Shown here: positions 1 through 12,985 of the stretch, piece by piece
How the letters are laid out: each line of letters starts with the position of its first letter
Position numbering within the stretch: position 1 is the stretch's first letter
Made by a program: the position numbers and the translations under genes
Notes under the pieces: model-generated
Databases searched by the model: none
Told to the model about the DNA's origin: nothing
The model's input: only the letters and a program-made list of their open reading frames with translations
NCBI GenBank assembly: GCA_949316495.1
Contig: OX439005.1
Coordinates: forward strand, 24,454,217 to 24,518,216
Source: Amphiduros pacificus
Lineage: Eukaryota > Annelida > Polychaeta > Phyllodocida > Hesionidae
DNA length: 64,000 nt
Direction: 5' to 3'

Positions 1-1101
1 TCAGGGAGCCCCCAGACCTTCAATCTCATCAGGTGTCATGCCAATACCTCATAAGAATACCTTGCCAATCCCAAAGACAAATGCACAGGGGTTGTACATT
101 TTCAGCCTCAAAAGATTACTTTCCAAAATGATCTTGATAATCATTAATTTTTTGCATGAGATACACCCTCAATATGTTTAGTCAAACCCAGGAATTATGG
201 AATCTGATTTTTGATGATTTAAAATATGTTTTGATAAGTTTTGTAAGTAAAAGTGCTCTGGGAAATAGCATGTATTTGTTATGAGGATTGTAACGAAAAT
301 TAACCCAGGTCATCTGTACATTGCCACAATGACAGGCGCATCACAGAGGCCAGTTTTAGGTTGAACAGGGTAATAGCAGATCTATTAAGCTGACCAGTTA
401 GATTTAGCACATGTCAAGGAATATGAATTCAAGTGCTGAGTTCAAATTAAAATACGTCCTTGCTTGGCATAGTTTAGAACAAAAGGTGTGATAAATCTTT
501 CTTATAGGCCGATTGCGGGTCACCATACTGCCCCATTTAAAACAACACACCAGAATTAATTTAAGTACTTTTTGTTTGTTGATTAAGCTAGAAAATACAA
601 TCATACATCAGCTAATACAATCAAACCATACATTTTTCAGTTTCATCTTTGATATATATGTATATAACATAGGTATATGTTTATGTATATAACCTGGGTA
701 TATGTATATACATGTATATAACATAGGTATAGTTTGTATCTAATGTGCTACAAAGATGTGAGGTACAATTTACACATATTCAAGGATCAGTCCCCAGTAT
801 TTCTTTTATATTGTTATTTGTGCTATAAGAAACTCAGCCCTATTTTTTTCAGTTTTGTCAAAATTTTATTTGTATATGCCATTCAGGTATTATTACGATG
901 ACGTAACATTTTTTTTTCTAGCATGCATGAAGTACAAACAGTAACAATACATATCTAAGTTCTGACCAATGATCAACAGGAATATGACTGAACTACTTAC
1001 TAAATTTGTTGAAAATTTGTGAATTTCTACATTTTATCCTAATCAATACTACTGCTAATGTGTTTTATTTACTAACCAATATTCTTCTTTTATTTGAATA
1101 G
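1..1101. other. Upstream/intronic DNA of the GMF gene, no exon recognised
   Basis: This AT-rich stretch precedes the first recognisable GMF exon. The start-codon exon of GMF is usually very short and could lie here or before the window; I cannot pick it out. A degenerate TA-rich repeat containing several GTATATAAC-like units occupies about 650-735. No other coding signal is visible on either strand. Confidence 0.5.
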
Positions 1102-3241
1102 GCAGAAAATGTATCTGTTTGTGATGTTGACCCTAGTTTGAATGAACTTCTGAAAAAGTTCCGATTCAAGAAATCTACAGGGAAGAATGAAGCTATTGTC
1201 AGTAAGTAGTTCTTTAATTTACTCATTATCTCTGTGTAAAGTGCATATACATCATGATAAATTGTTTTTTATATTTAATACAAATGTCAGTTATATTCAG
1301 TTATATTCATCATGTAGCCCCAATAAGATTTCACCATTTATATTGTAATCACCTCCATTGTTAAGTCATAGAATAATTGTCAGCTGCATTTCATATCTTT
1401 TTTCATCCATGTGCAGTAAAGAACTGACATGACATTTGCTGCTAAACATTACATTTTATCAATGTAGCAGTTGTATTCAGATTAATCATTAGAAAAGTAG
1501 AAACTGTGGAGCTTAGTTTGTTTAACTGCAATTTTTCTGATTAGAAATTTACAAGTAGAATAACCCATTTTAGAAATGTAAAGTTTATGTGAAGCTATTG
1601 TACTTTTTTTTACAATATTTTAACTTTTAGAAGTAAACATTGTAATTCTAGCAAAAGTGAATAATTTCGGAAAATATAAACAAGATAAAAAAATATATAT
1701 GAATTATTTCTAACATAATCATATTATATATTATATATGGGTATATAATTTCCATTTTTAAAATGTGATCAGTGTGTTATTTCAATATATATTTTTTTCT
1801 TCCAGTGAAAGTGGATAAAGAAAAGCAAATGGTTGTTTTAGAGGAGGAATATGAGGTGAGATAAGGACATCAAAAGTCAACTCTTTATTGTATACGTTTT
1901 AGATGGTTTAGACATGTCAAACATGAGTAAAATCTGTCAGACCCAAATTTATATTATTGTCTGAGGATATATATTGCTTTGCACAATATCGTTTACAATT
2001 TCACCTCACAAGAATGGACAGTCTCCAACAATTAGGTGACATCTGTTGTTATTTCAGGACTACTCATTAGAGGAGCTGGCGGAGGAATTACCATCAAGCC
2101 AGCCCAGATTTGTAGCCTACAGTTATGTACATCAACACGACGATGGCCGAGTCTCTTACCCACTATGCTTTATATTTGTCAGTCCACAAGGTAAATAACA
2201 AAATATCATCTATATCTTGAGTTCAGGCTACACTGATACAATTAGTTATTTATTTTTTAGAGTTTTGGTGGATGGGCATAAAAAGTCAAATGATCTGACC
2301 AGAAACTAATGATTTAATTTAATTCTGCTTCAAATCTTTTAAGAGTATGGGTCACCATAATTATTTTTCTTCAATCCGTATGTAATATGTGAATTTGACA
2401 GTTGACCTTTGAGACAATTTGTTGTTTCAAAAAATCAAATTTGTATTTTCGAGCCCTCTGTTGCATATTCATGTTTAATTCAATTTTTTTCTTAATTCAA
2501 CCGTTTTCAGAGATGAGAAACTATCGTAAGCCTGTCAGCGACAAATTTTCATTGAATATGATCATCAGTTTTAACTCGAGTTAACAGGTAGAACTAATTT
2601 GGAATTATTTTGGGTTTTTTCCCCAGGGTGCAAGACAGAGCAACAAGTCATGTATGCTGGCAGTATGAAAACTTTGGTTGAACAGTCTAAAATGACCAAG
2701 GTAATGTTTTATTCCTTCTATTAGTGACGCTCATGCCAAACGATAGATGTTATGAATATTTATATATATTTGAAATTGCATACATTTGAAATTGCATATA
2801 TATATATATTTATATAAGGGGATTGTATTCGATAATATTTCCACCAAAAACCTATTTTTCCCTTCCTGAACAGTTGATACATTTATAACTTATTGTTTAA
2901 TTTGTGTAATGTCAAGTTGATGCCAAGATTCAAGATTCAAAATTGATTTATTTGACCATAAATGAAGAACATAAATAAATACAGATATTACATATTACAA
3001 ATATATACAGTTTGAGGTCAGGAGATAAACATTAAGGCAATTACTGCTGCTATCAGTAGAACCACCTCTTATTGTAGGTATGTCATCATGTGTGATGACC
3101 TCTGGTGGTAAACTATTGCAGGTATTTATGTAATTATGTGTGGTGACCTCTGGTGGTATATTATTACAGGTATTTGAGATTCGCAGTGTGGAAGATATGA
3201 CAGAAGAGTGGCTCCTGGAGAAACTGAAATTATTCCGGTAG
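1102..3241 (+). CDS. GMF: Glia maturation factor (ADF-H family), five exons, 5' end missing
   Basis: GMF is a cytoplasmic ADF-homology protein that binds Arp2/3 and promotes actin branch removal. Exons are 1102-1201, 1806-1855, 2058-2190, 2627-2700 and 3170-3241, all with GT/AG junctions and matching phases. They read [13 protein letters not shown], then [17 protein letters not shown], then [20 protein letters not shown] and [11 protein letters not shown], then [20 protein letters not shown], and end in [23 protein letters not shown]-stop. The order and motifs, including [14 protein letters not shown] and QQVMYAGS, follow vertebrate GMF-beta/gamma along nearly its whole length. The initiating exon, expected to encode only a few residues, was not found. 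An alternative acceptor for the first listed exon lies four bases downstream (exon from 1106). The last intron carries a duplicated acceptor region (see findings). Confidence 0.95.
3087..3175 (+). repeat. Tandem duplication of the last GMF intron acceptor region
   Basis: Two copies of about 41 bp, 48 bp apart (3087-3127 and 3135-3175), share GACCTCTGGTGGTA and end in CAGGTATTT. The second copy contains the real acceptor (AG at 3168-3169). The first creates a decoy AG at 3120-3121. Use of the decoy would give GTA TTT ATG TAA, an immediate stop. Confidence 0.85.
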
Positions 3242-6164
3242 TGTGGATGACTAGGGCTTCAATGTTAGGTTCTTCCTGTACTATGTTGGTACTCCACCAA
3301 AAACAGATTACTCCAAAATAACTCTATTCTTGTAAATAAGATATCAAGACTCTAGTGAAAAGCAAAAAAATAAGGGTTTTGTAAATATACAAAGATCTAG
3401 ATTTTTAATTGTTAGAATAGACTTATATGTGATTTTGTCATACAAAATGTTGCATGTTTGTATTATTGAGATAAGTTTTTAGTGATTGCTTACATAACCT
3501 TGTTACCTCTCTTCTTTGGACCATTCTTACAATTGGCATGTTCCTTTTCATCAGGATTTGTTTTCCTTCTCAAAAGATGATGTAATCAGAATATTACTGA
3601 TAAGGCAAATATATTTGTATATTTGTAAACCACTTGTATTACTCCTTTGAACTGAGAACAATAGAAATTAGCCAAAGCCTCTGTTAGTTGACAAACTGTC
3701 CATCGTTTAATATATCAAAATTACATGTGAAATATTCCTGTGTGTTGTGTGTGGTGATGTGTTTTTTATAACTAGTTTAATTTAGGTTTTTTGCATTTCC
3801 AGCTCATGCCATTAAATCAGCTCAGTCCAAGCATTAATTGCATTATTTTTTTAATAACCTGCATTAGAAAAAATTACAAGAAGGGCATTCAGAACCAATA
3901 TACAAGGAAACTTATTGATCTATTCAAAGGAATATGGAAAATGTGATATATGAATTACCTGTTGTTCTTGTTATTGATATGGTGTAATAGTTTAAACTGA
4001 ATAATGAGTTTAGTGATCAGTAGCCTGTAAGTGTTTTTAGTTAGTTTTATTTTTAGTCCTAATGCACAAATATAATTAAATAAACAATACAATGAGAATT
4101 TAAGTTCATATATCATTGTAAGATGTTATTTTTTATTTTTGACATTGAAAATGTGTGTGCTTGGTTGTCTTTGTTAAGCGTTCTCTAAGACTTAGGAATA
4201 TTCTGAATATATTATGATGATGAATTTATGGCATTTTTCATGAAGGTTTTATATTAAATTATCAAGATAATTGATAATGTTTTAAACAAAAAGTTTTCTT
4301 TTTAGTGGAAATCTATGTGATAAACAAATGGATTTATGTATGGCAGATCTTGATCCTATCTTGATCCTCTTTGATCCTATACAAAATATAAAAAAATGCT
4401 ACTTTAAGGAGAAGGAAATTAAGCCTGTCAAATACCAAAATATATTTTGATATTTTAACATTCCTTTAATATTTAAACAGAGGTGCATATTTGACATTTA
4501 GACAAACTTGTATTCTTGTAGCTAGGTAAGGGATTATGAGATTTGAGATTTATAATCAGATGACAATTTCAATTAGACAAACTTTGGTCTTGCATCTAGG
4601 TAAGGGATTATGAGATTTGAGATTTACAATGAGATGACAATTTCAGATGGTCATCTGCCAAATCATGTACCACACAGTCTTGGAGCACCAAGCTGTCATT
4701 AAGAATGAGATAAAGTTAGGCCTAAATATGGTCTCACAGCCAGGAGATTGATTTTTACAGAATATTTAAAGAAAGTTATCTACATGTACAGGCCAACTTG
4801 TCAATAAACAAGTAAAATCTTTTGATTTTTAAATAGATATTAAACAACAGTTGCGTGAGGTGCGCATGCAATAATTTTATGCCTCAGCAAAATAATAAAG
4901 CCAATATTCCCTGTAGGTCTAACCTTCTATAATAACATTTACATCACTCCAGACTCTATTCAGGGCAAAGTGAATTTAGTTCTTTGAATAAAACAGTGAA
5001 GTGTACCAAATACCAAATGTTGATGTGTAGTTTGACTGAATTCAGTTCATGACATGCTTTTTCTTAAGAGAAATCAGTTACAAGTTAAAGTTGCAGAACA
5101 TAGGAACATTTTAGCAGTAATTGTCTGCTCTAGAATATTACTTTTCTATGTTTAATGTAATCTAACATAAGTTGTTTGGCTTTCATTTTTAAGTGATTTA
5201 GGAAAATACTGCCTTTTCAACCTTAAGGTCACATTCATTCAAGTATCAGTGAACCTCGAAAATAAAATTGAAAATATTAATCTCATAGGTCAGGGTGCTG
5301 GCCCGATTAAATCTTTTAAGTGTGATGGTTTTCCATATGTAAAAGTATGTCATGTCCTGAAGTGCTGATCTTGAGTACTGAATATTATGAGAAATGTTCA
5401 GAATCATTCCAGACAAAAAACTTATGTATTTCCATGATCACATCTTAAAGTGTTTTATACAGGCAATACAGTTGAATTTATCAAGCTATATCAAAATTAT
5501 ATTACAGCGATATCTAAATTATCTAAATTCATGCTGAGAACATAAAAGAACACTACTCCATGTAAAATTATATCGCATATTGGGCCTGTTGCTCTTCATT
5601 GAATCCTAAAGTTACAAAGTAAGCCACTGCAAAGGAATTTATTTTCTTGTATTCACATATTTGTTGAAACTCAAGTCAATGTGTTTTATGTACTGTTATT
5701 CAGTGAATCAATTTCTTTTTCCTGATGCATATTTATGAAATGATAAGATAGTTATATATGAGGTTGTCTATGTTAGTATTAGATGTAATTTTGTGCATTT
5801 AAGTTACTCTCTAACATGGCCAAAGCTGTCGATCACTGTAGAAAGTGGACTAAGCGCTATTATATTGATAATCCCAGTTTCCAGCTTAAAACAAACTTGT
5901 CATAATCCTAATTATTGTTGTGTACCTTAATGAAATAAGTCTGAAGAGATGATCAAATAAAAGGATTAAACTGTATATTTGACTCTTCTTTTACTTTTAA
6001 AAACTGCAATTCATTGTATTATGTGTGAAACTTAATTTTATTGGCAAGGAAATTGGAGAGTACCTGACTGCTTCATGCTAACCAATGAAGAAAGATGTCA
6101 ATTTGAACATATTTATTTCGATATTTATAATAGCCATAAACTAAAACAGTAAAACACATCTTGA
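3242..6164. other. GMF 3' UTR and intergenic DNA
   Basis: No exon is recognisable here. AATAAA-like hexamers occur near 4078 and 5957 and could end the GMF transcript, but the sequence alone does not decide between them. A tandem duplication with a 75-bp period (4500-4574 and 4575-4648) shares CTAGGTAAGGGATTATGAGA in both units. The rest is AT-rich and appears single copy within this window. Confidence 0.5.
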
Positions 6165-6610
6165 AAATCATGTTTTAAAGCTTTCATGAAATCAGGTTTT
6201 GAAGCACCTTTTCTTACATAATATAAATGATTTCAACCTAAACTTTGTTATCAAATGTTATCATATTATCCCTATGTAAATTTCTGTGCCATTAAAAATG
6301 GATCCAAAATCCAAATCATCTATCAAACACTTTGTCAATAATCTTTGTTTAGCTGACCATAATCTTGTGCAAACTCTTGCTTAGTTTGCTAACAATGGGG
6401 CACCTTCAGATTGGGACACGGAAGTACCGGTAATTTGGCTTATAAAGGCCTGTTTGTCAATTAGTGCTTGTCTATTGGTACAGTTCTAATACCGTTGCAG
6501 ATCGTAACGGTGGTCACAAGAGTACTGCAACGTACTTGGCACTTTCAGCAAAACGCAATTATCATGGTAGGTGTATTTGGTTGATTTCAGGGAGACAGCT
6601 TACAGCTGAG
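6165..6610 (-). repeat. Interspersed repeat family A, copy 1 (reverse orientation)
   Basis: The reverse complement of this segment matches 12045-12535 along most of its length. Shared landmarks are the start AATCAACCAAA, then TTTTGCTGAAAGTGCCAAG, CCAATCTAAAGGTGCCCC-like sequence, GATCAGCTAAACAAAG, GATGATTTGGATTTT, and the end TTTCATGAAAGCTTTAA. Five full or partial copies occur in the window. There is no coding capacity and I could not define terminal inverted repeats, so the element class (short non-autonomous element or old SINE) is undecided. Confidence 0.75.
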
Positions 6611-8639
6611 CTTAGTTGTATCACAGTTTTATGACATTTTATTTAAACATATTCCAAATCTTTGTAAAATTGCCTGTGACCTCTGTGATCATGGTGATTT
6701 CAAGAACGCTTTAACCACGTGGATATCTGGTTACCCACAAGTTTCTGAGATTTCAACCAGAAATCCACGCGGTTTTCACGAGTCATGTCTGCTGAATACA
6801 TGTATGCAATCTAGAATAAAGGTCTGTATTAAAGATATAAGTTATTAAGATAAAGGTACAGAAATATTCTTCACCTCTGAAAAAAAACTTGGAAAAAATT
6901 CTCAACCTTGCCACCAGGGAGACACTGATATCGCTACTGCTATTCATTTGCAACCTCGTTAACAGAGGATGTGTTAATCTGTGGTACATGGTTCATTAAT
7001 TCCTTTCCTTGTCCCACGTGAAAGGTCATTCTAATTCTAATATAAATATTCTCTTTAAATACATGCTCAAGGTTGGCCTCACGGCCAACATGATCGAAGT
7101 TTAAAAAAATTCATGATTAAATCTTGAAATCTACTCTTATCTATTCTATAATATAGCTAATCTATTCTTATCTGTTTTATTTTGTAATCAGGTTTTATGG
7201 ACCGAATCCACTGCAACCAAAAACTTCGAAAGAATGTTTGAAATCAGCTTTAAGTCTGTTAAATTTCGCCTTTTAATAAATTTCAAAATTGATGGACTTT
7301 ATTTTCAGTTCTTGATCAGAATTTAAATTTTTACCTACTTTCAGAAATTAAACAATTAAAATGTGTTATCCTAGATATTGTCACAAATTAGCCGAGCATG
7401 GAGTTTCTTTTCTCTAATTTCCCTTGAAATTTGATCCAAAATATATAGATTGCTCTCATATTGTTAAATATATTTGGATGAATTTGGATGCCGATGATTT
7501 GGATATCTAAAATTATAATAAGATCTGAGAAAATATGAGATTCATTTTCAAGGTCATTTCAAGGTCACTGGCAATATTTATAAAAATTGCCAATAAAGAT
7601 CCAAATTTAGTTATGTATCATTTGTAGATGTGTCTCACGCAGTAAAAATGGTGAAGGCTTACTTACATCTGTCATTTTCACTGATGACAATTTCCAGTGT
7701 CATACTGCTTTAATTATAATTATCCTATTTTTGTATCGTAAGTTATCATACAAATGAACAAAATTCTAATATCTATTAAGATATTAGCTCAACAATTATA
7801 GAATTTTTAGAAATAGTTACCACATACAAATGTATTAGAATAAGTATATGGGATTAATCTTTGATAGTAATACATACGTGATTAAATGTGTACTGAAAAC
7901 ACTTTATATCTTATTGAATGGTAATGTATTTTCTTCTATCCAATAAACAAAGTTTCAATTCAAATAAATGCGTTGTCTCCTTGAAAGTCTTGTTGTACTA
8001 TGTACAGTCACATCGCTATATTCCAAAGCAAATACCTTTTCAATATTGAACAAATTAAAGAAACAGGTTTAGACATGGTGAACTTTGCACAACTGCAATT
8101 GATTTAGATATTGACGAATGTAAAGCTGGTGGGAGTAAGGTTAAGTCACATCTTCACTGTGCTAGGAAAAAATTCCTGTGTTTGATTGAAGATGAAGCTG
8201 AAGATAAAATGGCATGTCGGAAAGTTTCATTTTATATTGCATTTAAGAAGTGATTTAAAATTACAAATACATAAGTGGAGAAGTCATCAGTATATGTAGG
8301 TGGCTGGACCAAATTTTATTGTGGTTTTAATGCGTCTTTCTTAATTTCACCATTTTATTAGTTTAAAGATTAAATTGGTAGATTATATCTGAAAATAAAA
8401 TCCGCTTTCAGTTTGATTTCTGTTATTTTCGTTGCTGGGACAAACTTATTATTAACCTTAATTTTAATTTGTTGCAACAATAATTTCTGCAAAATCTTTG
8501 AAAGAAACTTAATGATATAAAACAAGACTCAAAATTCTTGAATGAGAAGATGAATAAACTATACAAATGGCAATACTTTACTGTATGGGCATGGCATAAC
8601 AAGGGTTAATAAATGATAAATCTGGATGACAGCGATATA
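6611..8639. other. Intergenic, nothing firm
   Basis: AT-rich DNA. The only coding-like signal is a frame open without a start codon from about 8059 to 8253 (+) that ends VSFYIAFKK-stop and follows an AAACAG acceptor-like site; it matches no family I recognise. An AATAAA-type hexamer lies near 7950. Confidence 0.4.
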
Positions 8640-9061
8640 AGTGAAGGGCTGTGTGTCTGGAAGGGTTAATCGTGAGAGCGTAGTCTGGGGCAATCCTTAA
8701 ATAACAGATGGCAAAGTACACACGGCAAGGCGTGCAATCACAATGCAGAGCGGGGCGTGTGAGTGAATTTTCATGAGATCCTATGACAGGGGCAAATTGT
8801 TGGTAGCTAGATACGGCGTGCTGTGTAACTGGACACAGAGGTGTATGACTACATTACAACATTGGGAATGTAACTGCTCTTGCTGTAAACGTTAGAAATA
8901 TACAGCAATGGATTGTAAAGATTAACCTTGCTTGCACTGTCTTTGAGAACACATAGACATGCTTTTATAACCATATCGATATTAATCACTCAGTAATCTT
9001 CCTAGTCCAGGACCTTTTGCTGCTTTTACAAAGAGAACTATAGTTCCATCCTGAAGCGTTT
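8640..9061 (+). promoter_or_regulatory. Candidate promoter and noncoding first exon of the cofilin-like gene
   Basis: This segment is clearly more GC-rich than its surroundings and contains blocks such as GGCAAGGCGTGCAATCACA and AGAGCGGGGCGTGTGAGTG. It ends with a good donor, CGTTTG followed by GTGAGTATAC at 9062. The ATG exon of the cofilin-like gene has an acceptor-like TTCACAG just before position 10655, 14 bases upstream of its ATG, which implies a noncoding exon upstream. This region is the best candidate. It is an inference; no TATA box is obvious. Confidence 0.35.
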
Positions 9062-9954
9062 GGTGAGTATACTTTTTATATTGTGGTGATAGAGTACTTC
9101 GTTCATCAAAGTGCTTTCAATTCAGATGACTTATTCCATAAGACCATAAAATGAAATATAAAATCACATATTACTGATCCTTTAATCATATTAAATTTGA
9201 ATGTTTTTTTCCTGTTTTGCGACATTTATTTGAAGTGAACAGGAGTGAAAATAGTATGGCTTTAAATTTATTTAATGATAATTTTCAACAGTAGTTCATG
9301 GGAAATGATATACAGGGATCCCTTTTTATCTTTTAATTTCGGGAAAAACATTCAAGACAATACAGTTTGATTGGTGACATGAAACCATTATTCTTTATAT
9401 GTATAATTGAGTAAGGAAATGACAAAGCAAGAGATCAATCAATAATCCAATCAAGGCATTCCTAATCGGTCTTATCACAATGAATACTTGGAAAAGGCGA
9501 CACTAATGAGAAACATAATGCCACGGATCAAGCCAATATTATGATAACTATGGTGTCCGGTTTCTGTGTGAAATATTAGATCAATTTACAGACGTTTTCC
9601 CTGGCATGTTTCATAGTAATAAATTCCCCTATGGCTACCAGGATACAGTGCAAATAAGGAGCGAGGTAAATCAGGTGCACGCCATTTATGGTTTGACAGG
9701 AATGGATTGAATAATAATTATTTCCATTATTTATAGCAAATCAAAGACGTACCACTAGAGCACACTTGAAACAAGATCTATCCTTTAAGCACACACTTGA
9801 AACATTCCTATACATACCTGACTTCCACTGGATATCAGCAATATATATATATATATCTTTGATAGAGTAAAAGCTTTCATGAAATCACCGATTAGTTTTA
9901 CAGAGATTGTGGGGTATAATGTTTAAATGACATGTCACCATGACTTTGTGATAC

Positions 9955-10165
9955 ACATAAGGGTTTTGCTGACAAGGGTTTTGCTGACAAAGTTTTCAAT
10001 GAATGATTTGGATTTTTGCAGAAGACTTTTCTACTTTCAAATTGCACAGAAATTTATGTTTGGATTATCTAATGGTGTTAATATTTTATCAGAAAGTTAA
10101 GGTCAGACATTTATATGATGTAAGGAATTATCTATACATAAGAAAAGATCATTTTGTGTGTGCAG
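9955..10165 (+). repeat. Interspersed repeat family A, partial copy
   Basis: It matches the right half of the copy at 12045-12535 through GATTTGGATTTTTGCAGAAG, ACTTTCAAATTGCACAGAAA and the block CATTTATATGATGTAAGGAA. It begins with a doubled GGGTTTTGCTGACAA unit at 9961-9988. The short reading frame here is a by-product of the repeat. Confidence 0.65.
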
Positions 10166-10276
10166 TCGCAGTAATTAAATTTCAATAATATTATATAATT
10201 ATATTGGCATTATGAATAATATAATTATATTGGCAACGTTTTGGAACTGGCATTGATCAAAGAATTGTTTAGCTTT

Positions 10277-10410
10277 GCATAAAATACCATCTATTGAAAT
10301 AACTACTCCTCATTTATTGCGGTCAAATGCATAAAATACCATCTTTTGAAATAACTCCTCATTTAGCTATAGCGAGTGTAAAAAACGGATCATATTTTTA
10401 TTGCGGTCAA
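10277..10410 (+). repeat. Local imperfect duplication upstream of the cofilin-like ATG
   Basis: GCATAAAATACCATCT, then TTGAAATAACT, then CTCCTCATTTA occur twice (about 10277-10318 and 10329-10366). TTATTGCGGTCAAATGCA also occurs twice (about 10315 and 10398). The arrangement suggests a slipped or unequal-exchange duplication. No function is evident. Confidence 0.6.
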
Positions 10411-10668
10411 ATGCAGAGTTGATTGTTACCTTCCCTTATGAACTTTTTCTTATACTGTGAGGGTCCATACAGACCTTTCTTGAGAGAGGTTGCTGTAACT
10501 CACTAAAGATGCGGAGAAACTAGCCTGAAAAATCCTAATGTCATTTAGATTCTTATCTTTCCGAATTACATTTGAATTTCAAAAATCAAAACAATTTATA
10601 AGAGTGAGCGAAAAATGAAATGCATAATTGACTTGTTTAATGTAGAATTCACAGCAAAGGTATAGAAA

Positions 10669-12853
10669 ATGGCCGCTGATGAGGTAAAGGTAGACGATTC
10701 TGTCCTCGACACCTACGGCAAGATGAGACAGTATCAGACCTACGAATACAGGTAATGTAAGAGAAAATATCTACATTCCCTAATCTATGACTACCCATTA
10801 ATAATCTTTGTCAATATTTTTATAATATTTATAAAGGAGGTTATGATATTGTAGTTAGTAGCCTGACCAAGTCTTCAAATGCTAGTGTAGATGCCGTTTT
10901 TTGTTGCTTAAAACCAGTTAATGATAATAACAAATATGTACATTGATATATTTCATTTTTAATAATAATGACGTATTATTTCCAAATGCTCCGGCCACAT
11001 TTAGAGTATAACAAACAGCCAATTATGGCAAGGTCTCATTTCCTGTATCACAATGTTGTTTGGGTAATCTCTGTTTTATCTGTAATGTTGATAAATAGAA
11101 GGCTTGTATTTTCAGCGCGTGTGTTGTATCAGATGATGGTTGTCAGATTATGCTGGACTGTAGTATGGAAGGCAAAGATGTCACAACCAAATCAATGTTT
11201 GAGCATTTCGTAGAAAGTCTTCCGGACAATGACTGTAGATATATTTTCTACGATTACAAGTATAAAACACCAGGCGACTGCAATATCAGCAAAATTATAT
11301 TTTTCTTGTGGTAGGTTTTTTGTTTTTTTCAAATTATAGATATTTGATTTGGCATATATTTTGATTATATAATGTCAAATTATCTCAGGATCAAGGGAAA
11401 TCGATATAATCTAATCATATCCGCAGTGTAAAAAGGACACGTGTTTATATTTAGACTTTTAAACTTTAGGCGTCAGTCATTGGATTTGTATCTTATGTAA
11501 TTTATTTCCATTCTATTAACACATTATCTAGTAATACAGAGAGGACTTAGGTGCTTGAATGTGAGTTAAGAGGCAAATATATTCTTTACCGCCACTTGTT
11601 GTTTGCTACTCTGACAAGGAAATTAATATTAGTTAAGTAACTTTGAAGGCGGTATTCATGGTTATGATAGTGAATAATGTGGCCCCCTTTTCTTTGTGAA
11701 GATTATTGGATATATTTACGAATAAACAAGTGCCACTTTAATAAATAGATAAATACACATATGTATTTTCTTCATTGACATATCATATGTTAGGCCCTTA
11801 TATGTTAGAGATATTATGAGCGAACCATTTTGGTTTCAATTCTTTTAAAGTTTGGTTACTGCAATTACACTTGATTTCCCTTCAAAACAAAACGTGTGAA
11901 TACTCTCCAAACTCAAATTTCGTTTCCACTCAGGATATTACTCTTAAAGCATTCATGAATCCAGAGAGGTCCCAGGCAATTTTACAGAGGTTTGGGGTAT
12001 GCCTAAATGATATGTGGCCTCGAAACTGTGATACAAGCAAGCTATCTCACTAAAATCAACCAAAATATACTGACCATGGTTATTGTATTTTGCTGAAAGT
12101 GCCAAGTTCTGCATGTACTCTTTTGACCACCAGGTAGCCATATATATATACAACATACAATATATACATACAAAGATACAATATATACATACAAAGGCCT
12201 GTACCATTGGACAAACAGTAATGGACAAACAGGGCTCTGTAAGCCAAATCACTCCATTGTCCCAATCTAAAGGTGCCCCACTGTTAGCAAGAATTTACTA
12301 AGCAGGTGTTTGTAACAGATCACTGATCAGCTAAACAAAGTTTGTTGAGAAAGTGTCCAAAGGATGATTTGGATTTTAGAAGAAGACTCATTCACTTTCA
12401 TATAACACACAATTTATGTAGGGGAAATATGATGGGTAATTACTTTTGATTGCAAAGTTTAGGGTATAAACATTTATATGATGCAAGGAAAAATTGCTTA
12501 AAAACCTCACTTCATGAATGCTTTAATTAAGGGAAAAATACGTCACTAGATGTATTAAAAGCGCTGTGAGCAGACATATTCTGAAATGACGCTATACACA
12601 TTTTTTTTCATTATTATTATTATCATATTGTTTTTTTATTTATAATTATTATCAGTATTATTATATGATACATTGCTGATAGGTTTGTATTGTGTGTAGG
12701 TGTCCTGAGGGTGCGGCTCACCAGCAGAAGGAGCTGTACGCGGCGCACCGAGGCGCCCTCAGGAGGAATCTGGAGGGCATCGCCAAGGAGATGTACATCT
12801 CCCACCCAGACGACCTCACCTTCAAACATATACAACAACTTATTCAATCCTAG
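10669..12853 (+). CDS. Cofilin/ADF-like protein, three coding exons, complete
   Basis: This is a predicted actin-depolymerising-factor protein of 143 residues, the usual size for the family. Coding exons are 10669-10751, 11116-11310 and 12700-12853. Their phases match (2 then 2, completing an AGC and a TGG codon). The protein starts MAADEVKVDDSVLDTYGKM, resembling the invertebrate cofilin N terminus with the regulatory serine region before the first helix. It continues with DDGCQIMLDC and CRYIFYDYKYKTP, then FFLWCPEGAAHQQKELYAAH and RGALRRNLEGIAKEMY, which correspond to the family's WxPD...K..M.Y......L...L.G helix that contacts actin. This protein has CPEGAA in place of the usual APD.A and lacks several lysines, so it is a divergent paralogue. 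The start is the first ATG after an acceptor-like site. The second intron holds a family A repeat. Confidence 0.85.
12045..12535 (+). repeat. Interspersed repeat family A, most complete copy, in the cofilin-like gene intron
   Basis: This is the longest copy of the family, beginning near AAAATCAACCAAAATATACT and ending near CTTCATGAATGCTTTAAT. It includes a doubled ACAATATATACATACAAAG unit at about 12158-12196. It lies between coding exons 2 and 3 of the cofilin-like gene in the sense orientation. The open frames across it on both strands are repeat by-products. Confidence 0.75.
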
Positions 12854-12985
12854 AAATGGAAATGTTAACATCTTCAATTTTATCCCTGGTGTTGTTTTGT
12901 TAAAAACAAAACATAAAATAACTTTCTCAGCAATTGATATTATAAAAGAAAGAAGCGATTTAGATGAGGTCATATCGACAAAATG

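Noticed and set aside
11953-12301. Overlapping open frames on both strands in the cofilin-like intron
   Set aside because: They coincide with a family A repeat and its ATACATA tandem; the composition is repeat-like and no domain is recognisable.
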